Source of the DNA: Mytilisepta virgata
Taxonomy: Eukaryota > Mollusca > Bivalvia > Mytilida > Mytilidae
Assembly (NCBI GenBank): GCA_028015205.1
Contig: CM051520.1
Location: forward strand, 33,285,528-33,349,527
Length of the DNA: 64,000 nucleotides
Reading direction: 5' to 3'
The stretch's first letter is position 1; the number at the start of each line of letters is the position of its first letter. The translations under genes and the position numbers were made by a program. The notes under the pieces were generated by a model. The model made no database searches. It saw nothing but the letters and a program-made list of their open reading frames with translations, and was not told where the DNA came from. Positions 12,058 through 24,400 of the stretch are shown piece by piece.

Positions 12058-13594
12058 GGGGACGACCATTTGATATTCTGGGGGGGGGGAGGGGGGGCAG
12101 GAGGATTTGTTTTGGATGGGTTATTTATTTTTGTGGAAAATAAAGACAGATTATTTATTTTCTGCACCGTTGAAGCATGATTTTTCATTTTCAGTAAAAC
12201 AAGGGACTGATTATTTATTTTCACAATTATATTTATAATATTTGAAAATACACAATTTTTAAATTGATGTTTTTATTCTTAAATAAATAACTTAGTCAAC
12301 ATGGTCAAGGTTGTATCTGTTCGGAATTTCTGGCTGTTCCACCTTGCAGTCTCAGTCCCTGTCCAGCACTGTGGTATTCTTTAAGACCATCATAAAGATA
12401 CTATTTGTTATTGTGTTTGATGCAAGCACAAAAATGGCCACCATTGCCATAAATCTGTGCACCCAGTTCATAACTGCAAAATCAAGAAACTGAATTGTAG
12501 GTGCAAATAGAAATATGCAATGTTTATAATGCATGCTTGTACATTCATGTTGTATTGTGCATTGCTCTGTTTAAAGTAAAGGAGAAAGGAAAATCAGGGA
12601 AGTTTCGAGGATATTTGAAAGGGGAGGCGTATAATAAAAATTTTGCCGAGCGGAGCGAGGGGAAAATTTTTTTGGACTTTTTTTTGCTAAAAAACATAAA
12701 ATAATTGTGAAATGCACTAATGTAACGGTTCCTGACTTGGAGCATGTACATTTTATAGTTAAAGTGTCAGGGTTTGATATTTTTTATGCCGAATTCTCTC
12801 CATTAATTGTCTATGGTATATTAAAATGGATGGATCTTAACAGCAGTAGACCAATAACGAGAAATTCCAAATTCTAGGGTATAAGGCGTTACTTAACATT
12901 TCAATAGTCTTTTAAAGAAATCAGATTATGTGTTGAATTAATGAATATGATAAATTGCCATATTCAATACACTATAAACAGATTAGCAGGGGGGGGGGGG
13001 GCGTACGCCCATTACGCCCTCACCTGGACCCGCCTATGAAAATGGAATGCAGATATATATTTCTGAAGTTTAAGTTAAATATACCAGTATGTTGCATATA
13101 TATATATATATATACATTTAATCGAAATTAATCATCATCCTCTGGAAGTGAATCTTCTGAATTCAAAACTGCATATATTGCATACGTACAAAAAACAATA
13201 TAGGTTAAAATGGGAAAAGGTATTAAAGTGAGGTAAATGTTCATGGGACAATATACCTCAAGTGAAATGAAACCCATTTTCAGACATTTCAAAAACATTA
13301 ATATTTATATATGGTGTAGTTGATATTATTAAAAGATTTGGGAAGTTTTTCCCGAAAAAAATATGAAAAAAGACGAATTTTGGTAGAATCTGGTGCCATC
13401 TCATGCTTTAAAACATGCATTTATAAAATGGTTTAAAAGACCTGCCGAGTTATTTATTTTCAATACATTGTAGGTCAGGTTATTTATTTTCAAACTACCA
13501 CAGAACAAACCATTCATTTTTGTTATTATCAAGGCTGAGTTATTTATTTTCAAAATCCTCCTGGCCCCCACCAGAATATCAAATGGTCGCCCCC
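12058..13594. mobile_element. 1.54 kb non-autonomous TIR transposon, TTA target duplication (PIF/Harbinger-like)
   Basis: The ends are inverted copies of GGGG(A/G)CGACCATTTGAT then ATTCTGG. TTA flanks both sides (12055-12057 and 13595-13597). Joining the flanks restores a standard unit of the surrounding array, so the insertion boundaries are secure. Both subterminal regions carry repeated TTATTTATTTTC or its complement. A 3 bp TTA duplication with G-rich TIRs suggests PIF/Harbinger. No transposase frame remains. Confidence 0.75.
13095..13113. repeat. (AT)n microsatellite
   Basis: A short run of alternating A and T inside the 1.54 kb TIR element. It is unremarkable except as a possible length polymorphism. 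Confidence 0.8.
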
Positions 13595-14929
13595 TTACAT
13601 GGTGTGAGGATGCATCTCGGGGAGTAACACAGCCTCTCACCAAAATTAAGTCACTCTGACCTACTTATTGCACTTCATTGACTTAGGTTAAGTTTTGTGT
13701 CCGAGTTCAGTTCTTCTATACCAAGGGACCTACAATCATATTACTTGGTGTGAGAGTGCAACTCGGGGAGTAACACAGCCTCCCACTAAAATTAGGGCAC
13801 TCTGACCTACTTATCGCGCTTCATTGACTTAGGTTTTGTTTTACGTCCGAGTACCAAGGGACCTACAATCATATAACTTGGTATCATGGTGCATCTCGGG
13901 GGAGTAACACAGCCTCCGACCAAAATTAAGTCACTCTGACCTACTTATCGTGCTTCATATACTTAGGGTAAGTTTTATATCTGAGTTCAGTTTTTTCATA
14001 CCAAGCGACCTACACTAATATTACTTGGTGTCAGGGTGCATTTCGAGGAGTAACAAACCCCCGACCAACATTAGGTCGCTCTGACCTACTTACTGCGCTT
14101 CATTGACTTAGGTTAAGTTTTACATCTGTGTTCAGATCTCATATACCAAGGGACCTACAATCATTACTTGCTGTAAGGGTGCATCTCGGGGAGCTACATA
14201 GCCATACACCAAAATTAGTGGGGAAACGAGGCGAACTTTGTAATCGTAGATTTTTGGTATTCTTTCTGATCAACCAACATTAAAAACGGTGTTTTTGCCT
14301 TAACGATGTCTTCTCAGTTCATTTGCAGTTAGACTGTATGTCTTACTGGGAATGTCACCTTACCGGATTTTCCTCTTTTGAAAAAAGTTTATTTGGGAGG
14401 GAGATCTCATTGCTACTGCTTTAGTCTTTCTGCTATCTTCTAATACTTCTGTATGATTTGTTATTTGCATGTTTTTTTTCTGTGCCCTAGTTCAGTTCTC
14501 CGATACTTAGGGACCTACAATCATATTACTTGGTGTGAGATGTAACACAGCCTCCCACCATAATTAGGTCACTCTGACCTACTTATCGCTCTATATTGAC
14601 GTAGGTTAAGTTTTACCTCCGAGTTCAGTTCTCCGTTACCAAGGTCCTTGGCTTTTGTCTGATTGACTTTCAACAAAATCTTATCGCTTCAGTATAAAGC
14701 ATAAATCATGTAATGTACAATTTAAATGTCACATAGACAGGATTCTTTTTAGTTTATGTTCCAGTGTTGCTGTCACACGGTGTTAGCTTCCCCTGTACAT
14801 TATCGCCACCTACGTTACATAATTACTATCTATTCATGAAATAGTGACCTACAGTTTAATTAAAAGTATAAAGACTGAAAATCACGTAATCATTATATCA
14901 GTATACAGTTACATACCTCGTATCAAAGA

Positions 14930-17900
14930 ATGGCAATATATACAAATATAACTGTTACATTGTTTTATTTATTGAGATGTTTGATAGTTGGAGTATACTG
15001 TGATGACGCATTTAGCTCTCTCTTTTACGACAATAAGGATATATTCATCGATAAACCAATAACTTTTGAGAACCCTTTGCCAAAGTGGTTACATGGTTCT
15101 CTGGTAAGATTTGTTATATTTTAAAAAAATTACATTTATCAGTTTTTTACCTTGATTTTCTGAGAACGACACTTTTCGGTCCTATAACTTTTTTTTGTTA
15201 ACTAATTTGCTTAAGACTGTAATTAAGAATTCGTTCTCGAGGCTACCTGGTAGTTTTTCAATCCAGCAGTCTGATTGAAATCTGCCCTCTCACTTTGCTC
15301 CGATATTCTGACAGGTCGTGGCGTTTTCGTGACCGGTGAGAATATCGGAGCAAAGTGAGAGGTCGGATTTTAATAAGACCGTCAATCCAAACATGCGAAT
15401 TGGTCTGAGATTATTTTAACGTGGGTGTTGTTTTTATTTTTTGTTAGGTCATCAATTAACCACGTCGTTGTAAACTGCTTGTTGTTACTGACCAATATAC
15501 CACAACATTTCATTTGTACCAATTTTGGTGTGCACACTTCGAGGATTTACGGCACATCAGTTTTGCTCAAGGCCTAAATATTTAAAATAAAAACAATATT
15601 CCAAAAAGCTGAAGCGGAGCAAATTCCAAATGCAAAATGACCAAAAGGGTGACGCGAAAACTATCGAAGAAAAGAGTTATGCACGAGGGAGATACCCCAT
15701 AGTTTTAATAAGATTTAACTCTTTTTGTTACTGTAAAATTGAAATATCAATATTTCGGGCTAGTAACTATGAGTGGCCGTTCATGTCATTTGCCGGATAT
15801 TCTATCACGTTAGTGAAAATAACGCGTTAATTTACAAAACTATTGCGTTAGTTTCTAAAACTAACGCGTTATTACACGAAACTATCGCGATATTTAATTT
15901 TTGATATTTATTTGAAATATAATCAAACTAACGCGGTAATTTTCATAAATAACGCGATATTTATTTTTGACACGATAGTAAACTAACGCGTTATTTCTAC
16001 ATTTTATCGCGTTAATGTCCAAAACTATCACGTTAGTTCTACAAATAATCGTATTATTTAATAAAGTAAAATAACGTGTTATTTTCACTAACGCGATAGT
16101 ATATCCCGAAAATGACATGAACGGCCACTCATAGTACTACATGTAGTAGCAACTGAGCTAATCATGCTCTCTGGAACTATTGTGGGATACTATTTAGCTT
16201 ATTGTTTAAACTCTGTTTAAAAATAGACATAACATATTTGACAGTACAAAAAAAAATTCTGTTATCTTGGTCTATTTTAACAGTCTCTTTCAACAGTTTT
16301 GTTAGCAGGAAGTGTATCAGAATGCAATATAACGTTTCCCTCTCATTTTTTTTAATTAAAAACACTCTAAATTTTATTTACAAGTATATGGAATAATTAT
16401 CTATGAATATCGAATTTAACTAAAATATTGATTAAATGACGCCCATATTTGTTTCGTGTAAGTGTAAAATTGCTACATATATATTGCTCTAACAATTTAA
16501 GGCCACTGCTGTAGAGTGCCTTTTTAAGATCTTTTCGGAATAATTTCAGGTCAGAACAGGTCCTGGTTTATTTAAATATGGACCAAGAAAATTTATTCAT
16601 GCATTTGACGGATTTTCAAAAATACATAATTGGAAGTTTTATGGTAATGGAACAGCCTCTTTTTCAACGAACTTTTTGCGCTCACATGTTTATAACAAAT
16701 CGATGGAAATCGACAATATAGATAACTACTTTACTTTTGAGAAAACAGTTCCCCCTTTCTCACTGGCAGCAGAACAAATGGCGATTTTGAAAGGACTGGA
16801 TAATATAAACGTGAACGTCTACGCATTTTACAACTTTGAAACGAAAGAATATGAATATTCCTTATTATCTGATACGTGGAGGCTGTATCAAGTGGATCCA
16901 CCATCATTGGGGACCATCGGACCGGTAAACGCTGCAAAACCACCCGGCATTGAAGGGCTCGTTAGTTTAATGTCGTCTGCTCATCCTGTTCCAGAGCACG
17001 GCACAGGCCATCATTTTACATTTTTGACTAGCGTTAGTGTAATCCCTGGTGTAAAAAGTCGATTATCGGTCGTTCGAGTTAAATCGGCATATGAACGAGA
17101 ATTAGTTGCTCAGTGGGAAGTCGAAAGGGCACCTTATATGCATTCTTTTTCTGTTACACCAAATTATGTGATATTATTTGCCCCGCCATATTACGCGAGT
17201 CCAGGGTTGATTCTAAAAAATGGTGATGCATTTTCTGGACTTACATGGCTTCCATCAGAAAAATCACATTTCTATGTCGTTAATATTAAATCTGGAAATG
17301 TAATGACAATCGAATCGGACGTTGCCAACCCTACACATCACGCGAATGCTTACGAAGAAAACAATAAAATCATAATGGATGTATGCATCAGTAAAGATCC
17401 ATTTTTTGCTTTAGCTTTCGAAGTAGATACAATGAGAAATGCTAGCAAAAGGAACACTGCGGATTACGGCCCATTTATTGCTAGATATACTATTGACTTA
17501 GACAAAGGAGAGGTCCAACAATCCCTATTTCCAGTAAATACATCAATTGCCTTTATGAATTATTTTGATATTCCAGCCATTAACGAAAATTATCGCCATC
17601 GAAAACATTGTTATGTTTATGGCATTGCCTTCAAAATGGACTTTAAAACATTTTCAAAAACAGCTTTAGTTAAAAAGGATGTTTGTGGAAATGACGAAGA
17701 CAAGTATTGGTCAGTAGATGGTCATTTTCCCGTAGAAATGTGGTTTGTTCCAAAACCAAATGCAACGAGAGAAGATGATGGAATTCTATTGACGCCGGTT
17801 CTTCAAGGAGATAAACAGCAAAGTTACTTAATGATACTAAATGCCACCACAATGACTGTTATTAACAGAGCATATCTACCATCAAGAATTCCTTTTACTA

Positions 17901-17932
17901 TCCATGGACGATTCTTTCCAGGTCTGATATAA
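14930..17932 (+). CDS. Carotenoid oxygenase family protein (BCO/RPE65/NinaB-like) with signal-peptide-like N-terminus
   Basis: Two exons, 14930-15103 and 16550-17932, joined in phase 0, give a 518 aa protein, normal length for the family. The junction reads WLHGSL|VRTGPGLFKYG, the canonical N-terminal family motif. The four iron-ligand histidine positions are visible: His203 (SAHPVP), His256 (YMHSFSV), His321/322 (THHANAYEE) and His510 (FTIHGRFFPG). Other family motifs include HAFDGFSKIH and EMWFVPKPNA with EDDGILL. Residues 1-24 are a hydrophobic stretch ending in GVYC, before DDAFSS, which looks like a cleavable signal peptide; most animal family members lack one. The enzyme class cleaves or isomerises carotenoids or retinoids; the substrate cannot be read here. 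AATAAA follows the stop within ten bases (17937-17942). The whole catalytic region is one 1383 bp exon. Confidence 0.9.
15286..15362. repeat. Perfect 24 bp inverted repeat (foldback element core)
   Basis: The arm at 15286-15309, starting CCTCTCACTTTGCTCCGATA, is perfectly mirrored at 15339-15362. About 29 bp lie between the arms, and weaker pairing continues outside (GAAATCTGC versus GTCGGATTT). It lies in the carotenoid oxygenase intron and is probably a small foldback transposon relic. Confidence 0.65.
15766..16135. mobile_element. MITE with ~60 bp TIRs and periodic CGCG motifs
   Basis: The left end CTATGAGTGGCCGTTCATGT (from 15767) is mirrored by ACATGAACGGCCACTCATAG at the right, and pairing continues inward to about 60 bp. 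The interior contains about ten variants of ACTAACGCG / AACGCGTTA / TATCGCGAT spaced roughly 15-25 bp apart, in both orientations. It is intronic in the carotenoid oxygenase gene. No protein is encoded. Confidence 0.7.
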
Positions 17933-20900
17933 AAAAAATAAAGGATAAAAATGAAAACTTTTTTTTAATTTTTAAAATGATACGAAATGACAATTTAGTT
18001 GTATTGCAACCCTTCGATATTAAAGTGCAAAGAACAAAAAAATATGATAATAATACATGTGTAAAGTGTAATTCTAACATATTTAATTCAATCGAATTAT
18101 TATTATTCCATTACAATTTATATAGTAATGCAAGCTTTTTATTGGTCGATTTGCGGGTGACATTCCAATCTAACACATACATGCCATACCTAAGCATGTA
18201 ACATTTTTTCAATGTTACCCTCTCGTGCTTTGTGTAAGATTTGGTGATTTTCTCAATGTACTATACAGCAGACATATTAAGTAAAAAAAACAATTAAAAT
18301 ATCTGTGTCTATTTTAGAGTGTATGTATTTTGACACGTGCAATCATTTATTAACTAGTTTAGATATACAAATGATATAGCACATGAACCAAACAATGCCA
18401 ACTTGCAGTTCTGAACTTATAAACAAAAAAAACATTCAGTGTGATAAATTAAATAACACATGATTTACAGGGTTATAGAGCAAATTATTACCCCTCTATT
18501 ATAAAGAGCATTGTCAACCTCTGTTTCGCCTCCGTTGACAATGTTTTCCCGGGATAACAATCTGCTCTATCACTCTATCAGTCATGTGTTATTTATTTAG
18601 TGCATACGTAAGTCTGCATGTTGATAGTGGTAAGATTTAATATAATACACTAAACATGTTGAAACTGGTAAAATTTATCGTTCAACTGCGATTAGTGAAG
18701 AGAAAATTTGAAAAAATTATATGTGGAGAAAAAAGGGGGAGGGGGTAAAAAAGATACAAAGTTTCTTTTCAAAAATGTATTAATATTGCATTAATTTGTA
18801 ATCTTAATGGTTTTCCATGACATCGATGGCGAGTTAAGAGGGTGAAATTGTTAAAATAGGGCCGTAAATTGGCTTTAATGATGGGAAAGGCAGTATAGAA
18901 GGCGCGGGTCTGGGGAACCTAAAAACCTTTTTTCGCAAATAATTGATACTTGGACGTTTTCAAGACATTGGTGTCTTAGATAACTGACAAATACAATAAT
19001 ATCAAACTTTCTTCAAAATGAAGGTCTTTTTTTGTCTTTCAAGTTTTGATACTAGAATCAGTAGTTGACTTTTTCATGTGTTTAGATGAATATTTTTCAC
19101 ATTGGGTTGGTGGAGAAATCCTCAGCATTTTTATTACCTTGTTGCAGACTATGAAGTGACCTCTTGGTAGCATTTCTTTTTGTATTTCAATTGTATATAA
19201 CTAAAAGACCCGTGTGAATTATATTGTTTTAAAGAAAAAAAATGTCAATGTTTAGTTTCTTTGATGTGTCAAGTGATGAAGTTTATTTAACGCGTAAAAA
19301 ACAGCCCGTAACACAAAAAGAAATTTTCGGCGGCAATCTTTGAAGTTACCCGATTTCCCGAAATCACTCTTAGTTGCACGAGACTAACTGCACTTTTAGT
19401 TTTCATGCATAAATTAATCGCTTTCTCTTTTTATTTTCATTTCTATTTAAAATGTATGAATAACAATTTGTTTGCTCTAAAGTTGGGGGAGGCAGCTGCC
19501 TCCTCCACCTCTATGGAATTTATGGCCCAGTAAAATCAGATGGTCTGAAGTATATGGTATTTTGGTCTTCTTTTCCCATTAAACACACATTCGACATTGC
19601 ATTTTAGTCTTTAGACCATGATATACATTTTTTTTATACATATCAGTATATAAATAACTGTTATCAAATATTACATTGATCTAGACAAATGTTAACCTGC
19701 ATATTTCGGTCAACAAATGTACATGTACTAGCTAACTTAACATGTACAAGACTGATTTTTTTTATAATAAGCCAAAATGTAGAGCGACTCATCTGACTTC
19801 AAACGGTTTGATTTGGAATTGCCTTGGGTCTTGCGACATCAAAGCAAGCACTCTTTATATGAAACTGGAATATTTGCCGTTTGTATCGAGGATCCGAACT
19901 CCTCAATACCTTTGCAACTTACAAATCAGTTTCTCGAAATTGCAAGGATGATGACTCGAACCTTGTTATACTCTAATTAAACAGAATACCAGCGAACAAA
20001 ACAAATCAGATATGCAGAGAATGGGTGGTTCAAATAAATTATATTATTATATTATAAATATACAAATAAATAAATGGATTTTAGAAACTTAAAATGTGGG
20101 CCTCTATATAGAAAGTATGATACATAGTGCATAGTTCATAACGACCCTAAGATGAAAAGCAACAATCGATTGTTTTGATTTTTATTATTTTTGCACTATA
20201 TGAAGCACTTTTTGAAAAAAAAACCCTGCTCACACGTTGAAATTCTCCCAACATTTCAATGATTTCATAGCTATATGCAAATATAGGCGGCTACAAGCCT
20301 GCACGCGAAAGATCTAGCGATATTCAACATTTCCACCTTAGGGCAAGTACCAAAATATACCTGAAATAAGGTATAGATATGGATACTGGTAAAGGGCAAT
20401 TTAAACATGTTAAACTTGTACCTCTCATGTCGATGCTAGGGGACTGTGTAAGGTATGAGTCTGGTATATTGTTATGGCCTACCAACGATATTCAAGATGA
20501 AGAACAACAATAAAAGTGTTGTTCGTCTGCTTTTTGAATTATGTTCTATAGATAGTATAACAGCTAGTTTCTGTTGAGCCCAAATACGATACCGATACCG
20601 GCATTGCTTATCACAAACCTATTTCTTTTTAGTATACATAGACTAAATTTAACATACCCCTTTCCACATCAAATAAAACAATAAACAAAATAAAATACAT
20701 TATTGTTTAATTTACCCTCAAAACAATAAAAATATAATGTTTTCAACAATATGAAATGTTCAAATAAATTTAAACCTAATTTATTCACACAATTAGATTT
20801 TATGTGCTACAGATATTGGTTTTGACAGAGTAAGTATTTTAAAAATGCATTAATTTATCACTAGTTATCAATATAACAATTAACTTGTACATGTATTATA

Positions 20901-21461
20901 GCACACCTGTTTTCAGGAGTCACATCAAAGTTGCCTGTGTATGCTAAAGATATTAACCAGAAAGGAGCTGTTAAACTGACACATGTATACCAACAAACAG
21001 TATTTTCACTGGCTAATATTTGGAGTTGTCTGTCCATCTCCCGAAAAGCGAAACTATAACTTATAACTGGGATGTTTTTTCGTTCGAAATCCGATTAAAA
21101 ATACACGACAGTGCAAGAACCTCCGTTAGTAATGTTTTTTTTCGGTTATTTGTTTATATCCATGAAATATATATATTAATTTTTTCACGAAACTGTCCTA
21201 TATATTGTGCCATGCTCTTTTTCAACACGCACTTTATATTCAGCAAGAAAAGTGCAAATCGATCTTAAAAAATATCACAGTTTTGCAAATCTGTTTATGT
21301 ATATTAGTTATTGCATAAATCCTAAAAAAAAGAAAATGAACAAGTTTGCTTATAATTTGAAGAGAAAACAATTTCATTATGTGGCACTTAGATTACATAC
21401 ATACATAATGCTAATAACTAACAGTACACTGTTATAAAAATATTTTAAATTGCATCCACAT
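17933..21461. other. Intergenic, no gene recognised
   Basis: This is the region between the 3' ends of the carotenoid oxygenase (plus) and the minus-strand gene at 21462. It holds the palindromic MITE at 18449-18600 and otherwise A+T-rich sequence. Small open frames at 17977-18201, 19742-19951 and 21020-21437 show no family resemblance or splice context that I could support. Confidence 0.5.
18449..18600. mobile_element. Palindromic MITE
   Basis: The ends AAATAACACATGA and TCATGTGTTATTTATTT are inverted copies. Inside are GGGTTATAGAGCA and TGCTCTATCACTC, ATTACCCCTC and GGGATAACA, and a centre CATTGTCAACC...GTTGACAATG. The whole 150 bp can fold into one imperfect hairpin. It is related to the block at 9870-9985. 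Confidence 0.65.
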
Positions 21462-24400
21462 TTAATAATAGTCCTCGAAAGACATAAAGCCATGCCTATT
21501 ATGTTGGTGGGTAACACCATATACCGGTCGCTTCTGTAGAGGCCCAAATATGGAGTAGACTGGTTTCCGGTATGTTGATGTCATGTAGTTCGAAAACTGA
21601 TAGAAATTTTCCTCTTTCGGAAGAGAAAGTCTGTTAATGCCACGTGCTCTCGTGGTTTCTGTTGGTGGTATTCCTTGCTTCAAGTAGGATGCAGAGATCG
21701 GCCAATCTTTGCCTGCTTTTGTCCATTTTGGAACAGCTGATACACCAAGCTGGTACTGCCATGGCTGATTGCATGGTTCGTGCCTGTCTGCCAGTTTTGG
21801 CAGTTCTTCCCGTCTCAGGGTCGGGTATCCTGAATCGTACCATTTATCGGTCCAGTGCTGAAAATTCAAATTTTTTTTTTTACTACTAAGATATCAGTAT
21901 TATTTATGAAAGACAGTATAAGGTACATTGTATAAAAAATTTCCGACAGATAGATATCTGATTATATAATGTATTTTTTTAAAGTTTATTTTTTATTATT
22001 TTTAAGTGTTTTATAACTTTAGCTACTGCTTCTCTTTGATGTTCGGCGAAATTAAAATTATATGAAAATAAGATGTGTTAAGAAAGGTCTGAAATTGGCA
22101 TGCAGGAAGTCGCTCATGAAGGGTTTCTTTTAGATTGTCCCACAATTAACTAACCAAGGGAAGGTTTTGTTGTCGGCTCTACTCTGAAGACCATTTTAAA
22201 ATCTTTAGAGTAATAGCTAACATGTCTGGCTTTAATCACCTCTTAAGTTTTAGATTTGGTGAAAATATTTGCCTAGATCTACTGATGATGAATGATTGTA
22301 CGCGAATGTATTTATTCTTTCAAAAAACGTGTAATGAAGGTCTTATTTGAATCACAGTCGTTAGTCATGGATCCCTCTATAGCATCAAATGACCGATTGG
22401 CTTTGGCCTGAAGACGTCAAAGCACACTCGAAATATACTAGCCAACAAAAGTAACGATACACGAGTTCGGAACCAAATAGCTTGGTAATTCCTTAGAGAT
22501 ACTTAAGTATTAGGGCAACATTGGTTTGCTACTTCATTTCTTGATCTAATGCGTCTCATTTTGAAATTTGGATAAAGCTTGAAATGGTGGAAAATGGAAA
22601 TTTCCAAAAGAGGGTTAAATTAATTTGGCGGAAAATCTACACACATTTTATAAAATGAAAATTCAGTGGCTGAAATCAGTAGAAAAAAACTTTAAATCTT
22701 TTGTCACACAGACATTATGATTCACATAACGGAGTTAAAATACTTATTTTTTTTTATTTTGGGTTTAAAAATGTGATTTTGAAATCTCAAAAATTGGAAA
22801 TTTTTATGTCAAACTTTTTGCATAAAATCCATGTTTTCGATGAGAAAACAATCTACTATGAAAATCAGACGTGTGGGTCTTTTTTCTGCTTAGTACATCT
22901 ATTTGAAATTATGAATGTATGAAAAATGCATTACCCTGTATCGTTTCTTTTGTTGACTAATATATAAAGGAAGGAAATTTTCCAAACAAGATTTTTCAAT
23001 ATTTTTATAATTTCAAATTAATTTTCAGCCGAGAAAATCTTATGTTTTGCTTCTGTAACCACTTGAATAATTATTTCCAAAATTTATTTATATATCCACA
23101 ATATGTGTGTACGTCCTGGCTAACGAAAACGGTAGTATACATTACCTGCGTAGACTTTCGGCCAATGATCTTCGTATATTTTTCAGGAACCTCTCTCCTG
23201 TAAGTAGATTTATATATACGGAAATAAAAACATGAATATATTACTGTACTGGGTTCTTCTCAAGGACATGTATTGGTCCACCTAAATGCATAACTAATTG
23301 TTTGTGAGATGCGTACGGAGATGGGTTTTGTCGCTCACTAGTGAAGCCTTTAGGGGAGCTTAAAGATCGGCGATTGCGATAAACAGATGACTTGAACGAA
23401 CTGTTGAATAATTCATTTTTTCCCCATACAGAAAACTATGTCAAAATAACTTCGGCCTCAGTTGGCAAAATTGTTTGCCGAGAAGGTGCGAATGGATCAT
23501 CAGTGTAATTCCGAAAGAGAAGCATTATTAAACCATGCACTGCCGTCAAATCATGTTCTATCTTTTTCATTGATTTTCGACAGTCAAAATATTTAAGTGA
23601 GATTACGGAATATGCAGATAATGTAGACCAATTTATCCCGTTTCTATAAACATGATAAATTTAGTGGAATTTTATTGAGATTATTATTCAATTCTTAAGA
23701 AATGACATGCAAGCCATTAAAGAATAAAACATTTAACCAGTCTGAATGAATCTTGCAATTCTTTAATTAAATATTGGTTACAATTTAAAGTACACATTAT
23801 AGGCCATTAATAACACTGATGAGGCATTTTTGACTTGTCATCAAAACTAGTAAACATTTTTTATACGACAAGCAGTTAACTGCGTGAATAATCAATATCG
23901 ACAACTACTTTTTAGTTCTTTATCTAGTCTAATAACTGTAAAATATGCTACCTCTTCTCTCGCATGTCTTATGCTGTTATATTCTTATATTTCTTGCATA
24001 TAATTAAGTTACTGTGAAATATCAACTCAGCGTCTACATTAACAACTTATGTGCTATACATATTATTATATAACATGCAAAGTAATGCGAACATGCTTAA
24101 GACATTGATGTTTATAAAATTCGTCAGACTATATTTTTATGGCGTAATTCCAACTCAGACTTTGACCGATAATCTTCACTTTCAGGTTAAGCATGGCGAG
24201 TGGCGTAGCTTAACCCTTTCTAAAGGTGAGGTAAATTTATATCCTTCCCCTACCTAAAAGGACACGGATAAAGAATTTAAACTGATTTTCCTTAGGAAAA
24301 AATCAAATCAGGTTATTAAAAATATTAGGTTGGCGATGTACTTCGGTCGGATGGTCCAGCTTATATATCAACTAAAATTTAATTCATCTTTTGACAAGTG

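Larger units (their letters stand above)
11699..14236. mobile_element. Tandem-core repeat element (~140 bp units) with inverted ends, split by a later insertion
   Basis: The element starts with GTTCGCCTC and an early GCGTCC-rich segment, and ends with GAGGCGAAC (14228-14236), forming short inverted ends. The core is a tandem array of ~135-145 bp units carrying CTCTGACCTACTTAT, GGGACCTACAATCATATTAC and GGAGTAACACAGCC. Units lie on both sides of the 1.54 kb insertion at 12058-13594. Two further degenerate units follow at about 14470-14655, outside the GAGGCGAAC end. This is pearl-like organisation; no protein is encoded. Confidence 0.6.
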
